The translations under genes were made by a program, and so were the position numbers. The notes under the pieces are model-generated. The model was not told the origin of the DNA, did not search any database, and saw only the letters and a list, made by a program, of their open reading frames with translations. 64,000 nucleotides of DNA from UBA1672 sp965263215 (GTDB taxonomy: Bacteria > Pseudomonadota > Alphaproteobacteria > Micavibrionales > Micavibrionaceae), in the NCBI GenBank assembly GCA_965263215.1, contig OZ253663.1:2346647-2410646 (forward strand). The letters run 5' to 3'. This document shows, one piece after another, positions 33,236-41,668 of the stretch (position 1 is the stretch's first letter; each line of letters starts with the position of its first letter).

Positions 33236-33372
33236 GTTTTTGTAGCCCTTCTGCATCGTTGCGAACAATATTTTACTTGATCCCAAACCGTTTCCCATTT
33301 CTTACGCCAGTTAAAGGGACGCTTGCAGCGTTCACAAATTTTCTGTGCAAGGTGGCTTTTCTTGTGGCTCAT
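33232..33372 (-). CDS. DUF2256 small zinc-ribbon-like protein
   Basis: 46 residues: MSHKKSHLAQKICERCKRPF then NWRKKWETVWDQVKYCSQRC. The pairs CERC and CSQRC flank a Trp-rich centre, which is the DUF2256 signature; the cysteines probably hold zinc. It is almost always found next to photolyase/cryptochrome genes, yet its role is unknown. It overlaps both neighbours by four bases (ATGA at each end), so all three are translationally coupled. Confidence 0.92.
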   Translation of the reverse strand: MSHKKSHLAQKICERCKRPFNWRKKWETVWDQVKYCSQRCRRATKT

Positions 33373-34910
33373 AACATTTCACCTTTCTCCATCTCTGAGA
33401 AAAAGCGCGACGCATCACCCCTTATAGCCATTATTTTTTCATCATCCATTTTTGCAAGCGTGCGATAAGAGTGCCCCATACGAGGATTACCGCTGAATTT
33501 ATCTTCATGCTCAATCACAAAGTTCCAATACAGATAATTAAAGGGACAAGCTTCAGGACCGTTTTTCTTGCTCACCTTGTAAGAACAACCTTTGCAATAA
33601 TTGGACATACGGTTGATGTAAGCCCCGCCAGAGATATATGGTTTGCTGGTCAGATAACCGCCGTCGGCATAAAGGATCATGCCTGAAACATTCGGCATCT
33701 CAACCCATTCATAAGCATCGGCATAAACCACCAAAAACCATTCATTAACAAGTTTAGGATCAATGCCTGTGAGAAGGCAGAAATTACCCAGAACCATCAA
33801 GCGTTGTATGTGATGGGCATAAGCATTCTCTTTGGTCTCTTTAACACATTGGGCAAGGCAATTCATTTTGGTATCACCGCCCCAAAACATCCATGGCAAT
33901 TCACGCTGAGCCTCGAGATAATTTTCTTCGGCGTATTCAGGCATTTTGAGCCAGTAGATACCGCGTATATATTCTCGCCAGCCGAGAATTTGGCGAATAA
34001 AGCCTTCAGCCGCATTTAAAGGAGCCTTGCCTTTGCGGTAAGCCTCTTCCGCTCTTCGGATACATTCAAGCGGATTTAACAGGCCGCAATTTATATAAAA
34101 ACTCAAATGACTGTGATACATCCACGGTTCGCCTTGGATCATGGCATCTTGATAATCACCAAATTGACAAAGTCGTTCCGTTATAAACTGATCGAGGGCT
34201 TGAAGTGCCTGGTCGCGGGTGACAGCAAAATGAAAAGGCTCTAAATCCCCAAAATGGTCGTTAAATTTGTCAGAAACCAGATTTATAACCTCTTGTGTAA
34301 TCTCATTTGGCTCTGACATATAAGTTTGCGGAATATCAAGCCCTTCTTTCGGAGGCTTACGATTTTCACTGTCATAATTCCATTGTCCGCCCTCGGGCTT
34401 ATCGTCATTCATAAGCACATTATTTTTTTTGCGCATCTCGCGGTAGAAATACTCCATGCGCAATTGTTTCCGATCATCCGCCCATTCAGCAAACTCCTCA
34501 GGCGTGCACAGGAAACGATCATCAGGACGAATTTCAATTGGGATACCAAAATCAGCTTCCCAGTCCTGAATATCTTTCAGAACCCTGTATTCACTAGGCG
34601 CAGTGACGATAATTTTTTCTGAATTGTGTTGTTGCAGGGCGCGTGCAACTTCGTCTTTGAATGAGCCTGCATTCTCAAGGTCATCAAGTTTTGTATAGCA
34701 GACTTTATGTCCTCTACCTTCCAGCTCTTCGGCGAAATGGCGCATCGCCGAAAATAAAAAAGCAATTTTCTTTTTGTGATGTTTAACGTATGTCGCCTCT
34801 TCCTTAACCTCACACATCAAAATCATGTCATTTGTTTTGTTGATATCAGATAGACAGGAAATGTCATGACTAAGCTGATCACCGAGAATGAGGCGCAATG
34901 TTTTGGTCAT
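33369..34910 (-). CDS. Iron-sulfur bacterial cryptochrome/(6-4) photolyase (PhrB/CryB class)
   Basis: 513 residues. The N-terminal half (LRLILGDQLSHDIS, KLDDLENAGSF) is the photolyase-related DPRP domain. Four cysteines, C351 (MNCLAQ), C439, C442 (NYCKGCSY) and C455 (EACPFNYLYW), match with a one-residue offset the 4Fe-4S ligands C350, C438, C441 and C454 of Agrobacterium PhrB. That group repairs (6-4) photoproducts and binds FAD and lumazine. It starts within the SOUL gene end and stops on the DUF2256 start. Confidence 0.93.
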   Translation of the reverse strand: MTKTLRLILGDQLSHDISCLSDINKTNDMILMCEVKEEATYVKHHKKKIAFLFSAMRHFAEELEGRGHKVCYTKLDDLENAGSFKDEVARALQQHNSEKIIVTAPSEYRVLKDIQDWEADFGIPIEIRPDDRFLCTPEEFAEWADDRKQLRMEYFYREMRKKNNVLMNDDKPEGGQWNYDSENRKPPKEGLDIPQTYMSEPNEITQEVINLVSDKFNDHFGDLEPFHFAVTRDQALQALDQFITERLCQFGDYQDAMIQGEPWMYHSHLSFYINCGLLNPLECIRRAEEAYRKGKAPLNAAEGFIRQILGWREYIRGIYWLKMPEYAEENYLEAQRELPWMFWGGDTKMNCLAQCVKETKENAYAHHIQRLMVLGNFCLLTGIDPKLVNEWFLVVYADAYEWVEMPNVSGMILYADGGYLTSKPYISGGAYINRMSNYCKGCSYKVSKKNGPEACPFNYLYWNFVIEHEDKFSGNPRMGHSYRTLAKMDDEKIMAIRGDASRFFSEMEKGEML

Positions 34911-35497
34911 GGCTTTATAACAGAAATCAAAACTTCATTTCGACGCATTGCCGGAATGGTAAATGGAGGATTATACCCTGCAGCTTTAACAGAACCTGTT
35001 TTTTCATATCCATTACTTTTAATCCATTCCTCTAGCATTATTTGATGTTCTGTGATGTTGTCCTGTTTTAATAGGCCACTGAAAGTCACAACTGCCACGG
35101 TGTAATTTTTCACCTCTTCAAGCTTAACAGTTTCATCCTGAGGGCTGGGTGCCATATCCATTGTGTAATTATACGGCAAAACAAACGACATCTTCTCAGT
35201 TTTTTTGTTTTCCTGATCCATGAAGACTGGGGCTGTCATTGGTATTTCACGACCTTGTGAATTTTCACCGGATATATAATCAAACAACTTATAAAAAGAG
35301 CCTCTTTGATTATCTATCCCCTCAGACATCGTTGCCGTAACTAAAACCATACGCTCATAATGACGTAGTTCAAACGCACCTTCTTTTTTCAAAACTTTGT
35401 ATGGGGCAATTTCAACGCCACTATTTCCAAACACGGAACACCCCGCAATCACAGGGATACTGGCACACAGTAATAAGATTGTTAAAAATGTTTTCAT
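34907..35497 (-). CDS. SOUL/HEBP-family lipoprotein
   Basis: 196 residues with a lipoprotein signal (MKTFLTILLLCASIPVIAGC, Cys at 20). The mature domain has the SOUL-family motifs EIAPYKVLKKEGAFELRHYE, IPMTAPV and a C-terminal NPPFTIPAMRRNEVLISV. SOUL proteins bind heme or related tetrapyrroles; in light-response clusters a photosensitiser-binding role is suspected. It overlaps the Fe-S photolyase start by four bases and follows the SDR gene by 3 bases. Confidence 0.9.
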   Translation of the reverse strand: MKTFLTILLLCASIPVIAGCSVFGNSGVEIAPYKVLKKEGAFELRHYERMVLVTATMSEGIDNQRGSFYKLFDYISGENSQGREIPMTAPVFMDQENKKTEKMSFVLPYNYTMDMAPSPQDETVKLEEVKNYTVAVVTFSGLLKQDNITEHQIMLEEWIKSNGYEKTGSVKAAGYNPPFTIPAMRRNEVLISVIKP

Positions 35498-35500
35498 GTC

Positions 35501-36229
35501 TCATCCTTTCACACGCAATGTAGAACGACCACCATCCACATGCAGTATCTGACCGGTCATCCATTCTGATTGTTCACCAAGCAAAAACGCAGCCAGAGAT
35601 GCGCTATCATTTGCCTCACCGAGCCGCGGTATCGGGTGCATAGCTGCTATTGACTTCGCCATCTTTTCAGAGCTTGTCAACGGTTTTGCTAAAGGTGTAT
35701 CAGACAAGCTAGGAGCGATACAATTGACGCGTACATTCGGCGCCCATTCTGCGGCCAGTGCTTTCGTTAACCCCTCTACCGCGCCTTTTGCTGTGCTGAT
35801 CAGGCTGTGATTGGTAAAACCTTGCTGTACAGCTATCGTAGAAAACAAAACAACACTGCCTCCCGCTTTTTTTAGACTTTTCTCTGCTGCGCGAAGCGCA
35901 CGAATAGCACCCACAACATTCAGTTCATAAGATTTGAAATAATCATCATCTTTTGCAGTCTTGAAAGGTTTGAGGTCAATAGATCCAATGCAATAAGCAA
36001 GGCCTTTAATGCCCTCGCCCTCATCAGCGTCCTCGATAAAACGCTCAACTGCGTCTTTGTCAAAAACATCAACGGAAGAGGTCTGAATACCCAATTTGCT
36101 GGCAAGCGGATTTAAAGTTTCTTTGTTACGAGCGGAGGCATAAACAATATGGCCCTGTCCAACCAAAAACTCTACGAGACTCTCGCCGATTCCTCTGTGC
36201 GCGCCCATAACAATAATCGGTTTAGGCAT
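35501..36229 (-). CDS. Atypical short-chain dehydrogenase lacking the catalytic Tyr
   Basis: 242 residues. The Rossmann motif GAHRGIGESL and the SDR core (NVVGAIRALRAAE, VLFSTIAVQQGF) are clear. At the active site the usual YxxxK reads I-STA-K (NHSLISTAKGAVEGL), so the Tyr is replaced. The C-terminus GQILHVDGGRSTLR is normal. Similar divergent SDRs accompany photolyase/SOUL genes, but no substrate is known. It is translated just upstream of the SOUL gene. Confidence 0.85.
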   Translation of the reverse strand: MPKPIIVMGAHRGIGESLVEFLVGQGHIVYASARNKETLNPLASKLGIQTSSVDVFDKDAVERFIEDADEGEGIKGLAYCIGSIDLKPFKTAKDDDYFKSYELNVVGAIRALRAAEKSLKKAGGSVVLFSTIAVQQGFTNHSLISTAKGAVEGLTKALAAEWAPNVRVNCIAPSLSDTPLAKPLTSSEKMAKSIAAMHPIPRLGEANDSASLAAFLLGEQSEWMTGQILHVDGGRSTLRVKG

Positions 36230-36241
36230 AATATTCTCCCG

Positions 36242-36493
36242 TTACAATTCTTGACTAATCACGTTATTTCTGGCGCGATCAAAAAGGCTTGCGGTAACAA
36301 ACAAACCCGCCAAAAACAATGTGTGAAAGATGACTGAGGTTCCAAAAATAAAATACGACCCTATTCCGGCACTAAAGATAGCGCACCACATGTATGCCAA
36401 TATCGTCATAAGCTGAAACCGAACCGTTTTAGGCAATGAATTAAAAGCATTCGTATTATCATCCATGATGAGCTTGTATGTTCTTTTTAGCAT
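36242..36493 (-). CDS. Small two-TM membrane protein heading the photolyase operon
   Basis: 83 residues with two TM helices (about 30-49 and 50-68: MTILAYMWCAIFSAGIGSYF and VIFHTLFLAGLFVTASLF). The start has a strong ribosome site (AAAGGAG, 7 bases upstream). It resembles 2TM-type small membrane proteins found with SOUL/photolyase clusters, though no firm family assignment can be made. It is probably the first gene of the operon that runs to phrB, since 119 non-coding bases precede it. Confidence 0.7.
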   Translation of the reverse strand: MLKRTYKLIMDDNTNAFNSLPKTVRFQLMTILAYMWCAIFSAGIGSYFIFGTSVIFHTLFLAGLFVTASLFDRARNNVISQEL

Positions 36494-36612
36494 TTAAGTC
36501 TCCTTTATATAATTAGGATTATGCTATTCACTTTACAGTAAGGCCGATATACACAGCCTTTCGAAAAAATTAATAATTTGTAATAAACAGGTTATGATAA
36601 CTGACCATTTTG

Positions 36613-37365
36613 TTATTCGGACTTCATTTTTCCTGCGATATAAAGAAATATTGGTGCTGGAAGGATTCTCAGCGTTTTCATAATCCATGTGAATTTCTTT
36701 GGAAAATGAATTTCAAATTTTCCGGTTTGCAAATCTTTAGCAATCACCTTCGCGGCGTCCGCTGGCTCAATCATCATCGGCATTTTGAAATCATTTTTAT
36801 CGGTGAGTGGTGTGCGCACAAAACCCGGATTGATAATTTTAATATCCAGTTCTGGATGCTCGGTTCTTAGAGACTCGGTCAAATTAATAACGGCTGCCTT
36901 CGTTGCACTGTAAGGCTGCCCGCCTGCTAACCCTCGATATCCCGCGACACTTCCACACAGCACAATCTGCCCTGTTTTCTGCGCTTTCAATATCGGCAAA
37001 GTGACATGAATCACATTTAACGTACCCTTCAAATTCACGTCCACCATTTTGTATGCGCTATTTATGTCCATCTCATCAATGCGTGAAGGCTCGTAAATAG
37101 CTGCCAAATTAATAATGCTGTCGATGCGCGGAAACGCTTCTTCCACGCCCTTTGCTGTATTTTTGAACATCTCAAGGTCAGAAACATCAAGAGGGAAAAC
37201 GTGATGCTTACCGCCCAGCGCATCATTAAGCTCGGTTAATATGTCTTCACTACGTGCGGACAATGCCAGTGTTGCGCCTTGCCCTGCCAGCTCCTTTGCG
37301 AGCGCACAGCCAATTCCTGTGCTTGCACCGATGATCCAGATATACTGACCAGTGTAAGCACCCAT
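36613..37365 (-). CDS. Short-chain dehydrogenase/reductase
   Basis: 250 residues with a complete classical SDR set: GASTGIGCAL cofactor loop, NLAAIYEPS, catalytic Ser in LCGSVAGYRG and the Y-SAT-K motif (PYSATKAAV), then NPGFVRTPLTDKNDF. A hydrophobic C-terminal segment (TLRILPAPIFLYIAG) may touch the membrane. The neighbours (DUF3833, MFS, CHI-like, Cfa, DUF1365) form the set known from light/singlet-oxygen regulons, where the SDR probably acts on a fatty-acid product. It starts one base inside the stop codon of the DUF3833 gene. Confidence 0.9.
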   Translation of the reverse strand: MGAYTGQYIWIIGASTGIGCALAKELAGQGATLALSARSEDILTELNDALGGKHHVFPLDVSDLEMFKNTAKGVEEAFPRIDSIINLAAIYEPSRIDEMDINSAYKMVDVNLKGTLNVIHVTLPILKAQKTGQIVLCGSVAGYRGLAGGQPYSATKAAVINLTESLRTEHPELDIKIINPGFVRTPLTDKNDFKMPMMIEPADAAKVIAKDLQTGKFEIHFPKKFTWIMKTLRILPAPIFLYIAGKMKSE

Positions 37366-37901
37366 TATTGATCCTGCTTTTGCATAAATATAGTTAGCTC
37401 GGCAACTGTAATTCCGAATTTTTTGAGGTAAGACCTGTTGATCAAAACCCCGTCATTCATCAAGAACATCCAATCATCGAATGTGATACGGTAAGTCTTG
37501 TCACCGACATCAAGATCCATGACATAAGCCCAGCGCATGGCATTGCCTTCCAGATTCCCTGTAGCCATACCAATGATGTCATCAGCCGAACCTTCATAAC
37601 TGTTGTCCGCAATCTTTTTAATGGTCCAAGTGCGTTTTTGGGTTTTACCATCATAGTAATCGAAATGTTCTTCAAGCGTACCTGTGTCCCCATCCCATGT
37701 TCCAACCATAGAAATATCAAAACGTCTGGTTACATGACCTTTACGATCCTGAACAACACCCCATGCCTTAATAGGGCCGTTGAAATACGCCTTTAAATCC
37801 AAAGGTGGTTCAGTACCTTTATAGTGGTTCAGCGTAGGCCCACTACACGCCGTTAGAATAGACATAATTGCCATCAGAAATACTCCTTTCATCTTTTGCA
37901 T
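37365..37901 (-). CDS. DUF3833 lipoprotein
   Basis: 178 residues from MQKMKGVFLM, chosen because AAGGAG lies 6 bases upstream; that ribosome site is itself inside the alternative start MKELF. A lipobox is seen (SILTACSG). The mature domain has the DUF3833 pattern KAYFNGPIKAWGVVQDRKG, FDISMVGTWDGDTGTLEEHF and MFLMNDGVLINRSYLKKFG. The family is of unknown function and is found with Cfa/DUF1365 genes. It overlaps the MFS gene end by 59 bases. Confidence 0.88.
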   Translation of the reverse strand: MQKMKGVFLMAIMSILTACSGPTLNHYKGTEPPLDLKAYFNGPIKAWGVVQDRKGHVTRRFDISMVGTWDGDTGTLEEHFDYYDGKTQKRTWTIKKIADNSYEGSADDIIGMATGNLEGNAMRWAYVMDLDVGDKTYRITFDDWMFLMNDGVLINRSYLKKFGITVAELTIFMQKQDQ

Positions 37902-39174
37902 AAATAGCTCCTTCATGTTTGTGCATGCGCCACAAATAATATGCGGCGGTTAGTTTAATCAGGCAGGGTATAAGAGCATAAAGCGTGATCATTCCTGTCA
38001 TCACTTGTATGGAATTTGTCTCTCCGGCAACAAAACCGAGATGATCCAGAATGAGAAATGCCACGCCACTTGCCAGCGCAACCGCAATTTTTGCAATAAA
38101 CGCAAGCAGCGCGTAATATTGCGTAGCCTCGCCCTCAGTATTCTGCTGTGTGACACGATCCGCAATAATAGATGGCGGCAATGCCAAATCTGCCCCAAGT
38201 GCCATACCGGAAAGCACACAAATAATCCCAAAAGCAATAACATCACCGGGCTGCAAAAAGAACGCCCATATAAAAACAACAACGGCAAGAAGCATAGAAA
38301 TAAGCCAAGCACGTTCCTTACCAATTTTATCTGCCAGCTTCACCCAAACACCTATCAGCGCTGCGCCTGCAATAAAATACAAAAACAAGAAGAGGCCGGA
38401 TAAATTCTCTGCGCCCAGATAGTCACGAATAAAAAACATTACCATCACTGCCGGCATCGCGGCAGCAAGGTGTGCAAGGAAACACACCATAAAAAATTGA
38501 CGGTTTTGACCGGCCAAAATCGGCAAAAACGAAAGCCCCTTGTTTGTATTTGATTTCGTAATTTTATGCTCTGCAGAGATATTCTTCATGAAACGCCAAA
38601 ACAGCAAAAATCCGATGATCATCATAACGCCGAAAACCATAAACATAATCGCAAAGGCGTCTTCGGCAGACCTTGAACTTTGAAGCGCAGCCGGAAGAAA
38701 TGACGCCACCAAAAGGCCGATGAGGGCAAAGGACTCACGCCAAGCGGATATGCGTGTGCGCTGTTTAGGTTGATCGCACCAAAATCCACCAATCATGTTG
38801 AGGTTAATGGTGACAATGCTGAAGCCGGTTGTCGCCAATATCATAGATAAGGCAAACCAAGCCGCAACTGGAATGGAAAATTGTGGTCCATTAAATACTG
38901 CCGCCATGCCCGCAGCGAGCATAATCGTTCCCATTAAAACAACCAGAAACCGCTTGGGCGCTAATCTGTCGGATATATAACCAATAAGAGGGTCCTGAAT
39001 GGCATCAAACGATCTAATTGTGAGCAAAATTATGCCTATCAAGCCAATATTCAGCCCCAAGTCCCGTGTGTAAAAATCAGGCGCATGAATATAAAGCGGT
39101 AATCCCGCAAATGCCAAGGGCAATGCGAGGATACTATATTGAAATAAATGTGCCCGTGAGGGGGAAGTAGTCAT
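37843..39174 (-). CDS. MFS transporter (GPH-like) of the photoprotection cluster
   Basis: 443 residues with twelve predicted TM helices. The N-terminus (LPLAFAGLPLYIHAPDFY, then LGLIGIILLTIRSFDAIQDP) is typical of the glycoside-pentoside-hexuronide type; conserved Asp in IGYISDR. In related clusters the transporter always accompanies CHI-like and Cfa genes, and its substrate is unknown, perhaps a lipid. It overlaps the CHI-like gene by four bases. Confidence 0.88.
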   Translation of the reverse strand: MTTSPSRAHLFQYSILALPLAFAGLPLYIHAPDFYTRDLGLNIGLIGIILLTIRSFDAIQDPLIGYISDRLAPKRFLVVLMGTIMLAAGMAAVFNGPQFSIPVAAWFALSMILATTGFSIVTINLNMIGGFWCDQPKQRTRISAWRESFALIGLLVASFLPAALQSSRSAEDAFAIMFMVFGVMMIIGFLLFWRFMKNISAEHKITKSNTNKGLSFLPILAGQNRQFFMVCFLAHLAAAMPAVMVMFFIRDYLGAENLSGLFLFLYFIAGAALIGVWVKLADKIGKERAWLISMLLAVVVFIWAFFLQPGDVIAFGIICVLSGMALGADLALPPSIIADRVTQQNTEGEATQYYALLAFIAKIAVALASGVAFLILDHLGFVAGETNSIQVMTGMITLYALIPCLIKLTAAYYLWRMHKHEGAIYAKDERSISDGNYVYSNGV

Positions 39175-39689
39175 ATGGCACCCAATAGCTTAAGCCTTAG
39201 CTCTGGTGCGCTGGTTTTTTTATCCAGCCAAATATTAAAAAAGGCTCGACTAAACTCAGGGTCTTTAATGCGCCCTATTTCATTACCGCCTAAGTAAAAT
39301 ATTGCCTCGCCTGACGCGGCATAAACACCGGTGATTGCTTCACCTTTATCAACATCAGGGAAAAATTTACGCATTTGTTCATGCCAAGCCGCTAGCTTTA
39401 TTTCATCACTATATCCCTGCCCTCTCATTTCCTCTATCGAACGATCGGCAATTTTTTTACCCTTTAGCTCCCTTAAGTAATCAAGCTTTAAGGCGAATGG
39501 CTTATCTTTGCGCCATGTGCCTTTTGGCCCAAATAGCGTTGCATCATATACATCCCAAAAAAGAACACTCATTCGCCCGTGCCCGACAATTTCTGCATCA
39601 GGAACATGCTGAAAAATATGGTCAGCACCATGAGAAAAAGAGCTCCCCATCGTGATAAATAACAAAACTAATAATATATATTTACGCAT
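39171..39689 (-). CDS. Chalcone-isomerase-like exported protein
   Basis: 172 residues with a signal peptide (MRKYILLVLLFITMGSSFSHG). The mature domain carries the chalcone-isomerase-like pattern VGHGRMSVLFWDVYDATLFG, FALKLDYLRELKGKKIADRS, then GVYAASGEAIFYLGG. Bacterial members lack known flavonoid substrates and sit with Cfa-type methyltransferases; a fatty-acid-binding role has been suggested. It overlaps the Cfa gene by eight bases and the MFS gene by four. Confidence 0.88.
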   Translation of the reverse strand: MRKYILLVLLFITMGSSFSHGADHIFQHVPDAEIVGHGRMSVLFWDVYDATLFGPKGTWRKDKPFALKLDYLRELKGKKIADRSIEEMRGQGYSDEIKLAAWHEQMRKFFPDVDKGEAITGVYAASGEAIFYLGGNEIGRIKDPEFSRAFFNIWLDKKTSAPELRLKLLGAI

Positions 39690-40842
39690 GGCTTAATTCC
39701 ACCTGCATAACGTTCGTATGATCAGTACGGAACCCTGCAATACACGCTGCAAGATAAAAACGCCATAATCTAATGAAGCCATCGTCAAAACCAAGTGCCT
39801 TTACGTCCTCGCGTTTTTTATCAAAATCTTTTAGCCAATGCTCTAGAGTCAACGCATAATCTTGTCCGAAATAGTATTCATTCTCTGACTTTAGCCCTGA
39901 TTTTAGAACTTCTGTTCTGAACGCCGATGGACTTGGAAGCATACCGCCGGGGAAAATATAACTTCTTATAAAATCACCCCCCCGACGGTAGCGGGGGTAA
40001 TCTTTGTCATTCATGGTAATAGTCTGTATTACGGCTTTGCCGCCATGATTGAGCAATGAACCTACTTTGCTGAAATATGTCTGCCAGTATCGCTCACCAA
40101 CGGCTTCGAACATTTCAATGGAAACAATATTATCGTATTTACTGTTTTGATCACGGTAATCTTCAAGCACGATATTTGCTTTGTTTCCCATTCTTTCTTG
40201 GGCATAATCATGCTGTTCTTCTGACAAGGTTACACCCTTAAAATCAAAATCACCTTGTTCTTGCGCACGTTCAGCAAACCCACCCCAACCACAACCGATC
40301 TCGAGCAAACTGCCCGATTTATTGTCCAAACAATTAACAATACGGTCATATTTATTGTGTTGGGCCTGCTTTAGTGATTCATTCTTATCTTTAAAAACCG
40401 CGGCTGAATATGACATCGTCGGATCAAGCCAGAGCTTGTAAAAATCATTCCCCAAATCATAATGGGCATGAATGTTCTTTTTGCTGCCTTTTATGCTGTT
40501 TACGCGCCGCAGATAGGACAGCATGGTCATCATCCTCGAAAAGCTGCTTCCTGCGACTAAACTATCTAATTCACGCTTGTTAACAAGACCAAGTGACGTC
40601 AAAGAAACGAGATCATCTGTATCCCATTTTCCGGAACGGTAATCGTCGGCAAAACCAACATCTCCCTTTCGAGCCATATTCGTAACCACGTTCCAATCAT
40701 GAAGTTCAATTGATGCATTCGCACCATCTGCCTTTCCACCAAACACACGTGTCTTTCCGTCAGGAGTAGTAAGCTTAAGCGAGCCTGACTGAATTTTATC
40801 CAGTCGGCGAAAAAGTTGATCTGATGTAATTTGTGCTAACAT
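39682..40842 (-). CDS. Cyclopropane-fatty-acid-synthase-like SAM methyltransferase
   Basis: 386 residues. An N-terminal lipid-binding region is followed by the methyltransferase with LEIGCGWGGFAERAQE (motif I), and the Cfa hallmark HYDLGNDFYKLWLDPTMSYSAAVF. Cfa-type enzymes modify double bonds of membrane phospholipids. In light/singlet-oxygen clusters they make methylated or furan fatty acids rather than plain cyclopropanes, so the exact product is open. The operon context with an FAD oxidase favours that branch. Confidence 0.92.
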   Translation of the reverse strand: MLAQITSDQLFRRLDKIQSGSLKLTTPDGKTRVFGGKADGANASIELHDWNVVTNMARKGDVGFADDYRSGKWDTDDLVSLTSLGLVNKRELDSLVAGSSFSRMMTMLSYLRRVNSIKGSKKNIHAHYDLGNDFYKLWLDPTMSYSAAVFKDKNESLKQAQHNKYDRIVNCLDNKSGSLLEIGCGWGGFAERAQEQGDFDFKGVTLSEEQHDYAQERMGNKANIVLEDYRDQNSKYDNIVSIEMFEAVGERYWQTYFSKVGSLLNHGGKAVIQTITMNDKDYPRYRRGGDFIRSYIFPGGMLPSPSAFRTEVLKSGLKSENEYYFGQDYALTLEHWLKDFDKKREDVKALGFDDGFIRLWRFYLAACIAGFRTDHTNVMQVELSHA

Positions 40843-40888
40843 TCTTCTACTTTAATACGTGCCATGTAACGCACGTATTACTCGAAAA

Positions 40889-41668
40889 TTAATTTTTTGT
40901 AAGATTGTGGGTTGTGCTTATGCGCTCAGGTTTTTGAGCAGGTCTCGAAATATATTTTATGCCTTTCAGAAGCAACTTCATTGCCTGCCAGTGAATCAAT
41001 GTTATGGCCTTGAATGTGACAAGAGGGTAAGCCCAGAAAGCCTTACGCAGCGATGTTTGATTCATTGGTTCAAAATCACCTATCAGCGACGTGACCAACT
41101 GCTTTTGTCCATCCGCATCAAAAAAATCAATCAAAACAGTAAATTTATCTTCGCGATAATCAAATCTGAATGTGTAATGTCCTTCGCGTTTTAAAAGTGG
41201 TGAGACATGGAACATTTTTTTTCCCTGCAACACATCCTGAGGAGTGATCGGGCGATGATCTTCAAGTGCGCATAGATATGTATGGCGTTCCCCAAATGTG
41301 TTGTGAACTTCACACAGAACAGCGCGCAAGGCTCCCTCTTTATCACAACATAGCCAGAAACTGACTGGATTAAATGTGTAGCCCACTATCCGCGGCATAC
41401 AAACCAACGTAATTTCTCCATCAGCTGCATCAAAACCATAATCAGAAAGAATATCGCGTGCCCAACTTTCAAGATCACTTCCATCGCACAAACCATGATC
41501 CCGATCATAAAAACTGAGCGCAGCAAAACGATTATAAGCGATTGGTAGCTGTTTTATTTTGGAGAGGGGAAGAGAAAGATAATAGATGCCGTAGCTAAAA
41601 TTATTTCTTTTGGGGAATAGCCGCCCGTGCATCACTTTACCGAAGAACATACGAGGCTCTATTCCCAT
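40889..41668 (-). CDS. DUF1365 protein
   Basis: 259 residues with the DUF1365 pattern GKVMHGRLFPKRNNFSYGIY, PRIVGYTFNPVSFWLC and CEVHNTFGERHTYL, plus KMFHVSPLL. The protein is soluble or peripheral with no signal. The family nearly always lies between a flavin oxidase and a Cfa-like enzyme, as here, and is thought to act in the same lipid modification, with no proven reaction. It overlaps the FAD gene by ten bases. Confidence 0.92.
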   Translation of the reverse strand: MGIEPRMFFGKVMHGRLFPKRNNFSYGIYYLSLPLSKIKQLPIAYNRFAALSFYDRDHGLCDGSDLESWARDILSDYGFDAADGEITLVCMPRIVGYTFNPVSFWLCCDKEGALRAVLCEVHNTFGERHTYLCALEDHRPITPQDVLQGKKMFHVSPLLKREGHYTFRFDYREDKFTVLIDFFDADGQKQLVTSLIGDFEPMNQTSLRKAFWAYPLVTFKAITLIHWQAMKLLLKGIKYISRPAQKPERISTTHNLTKN

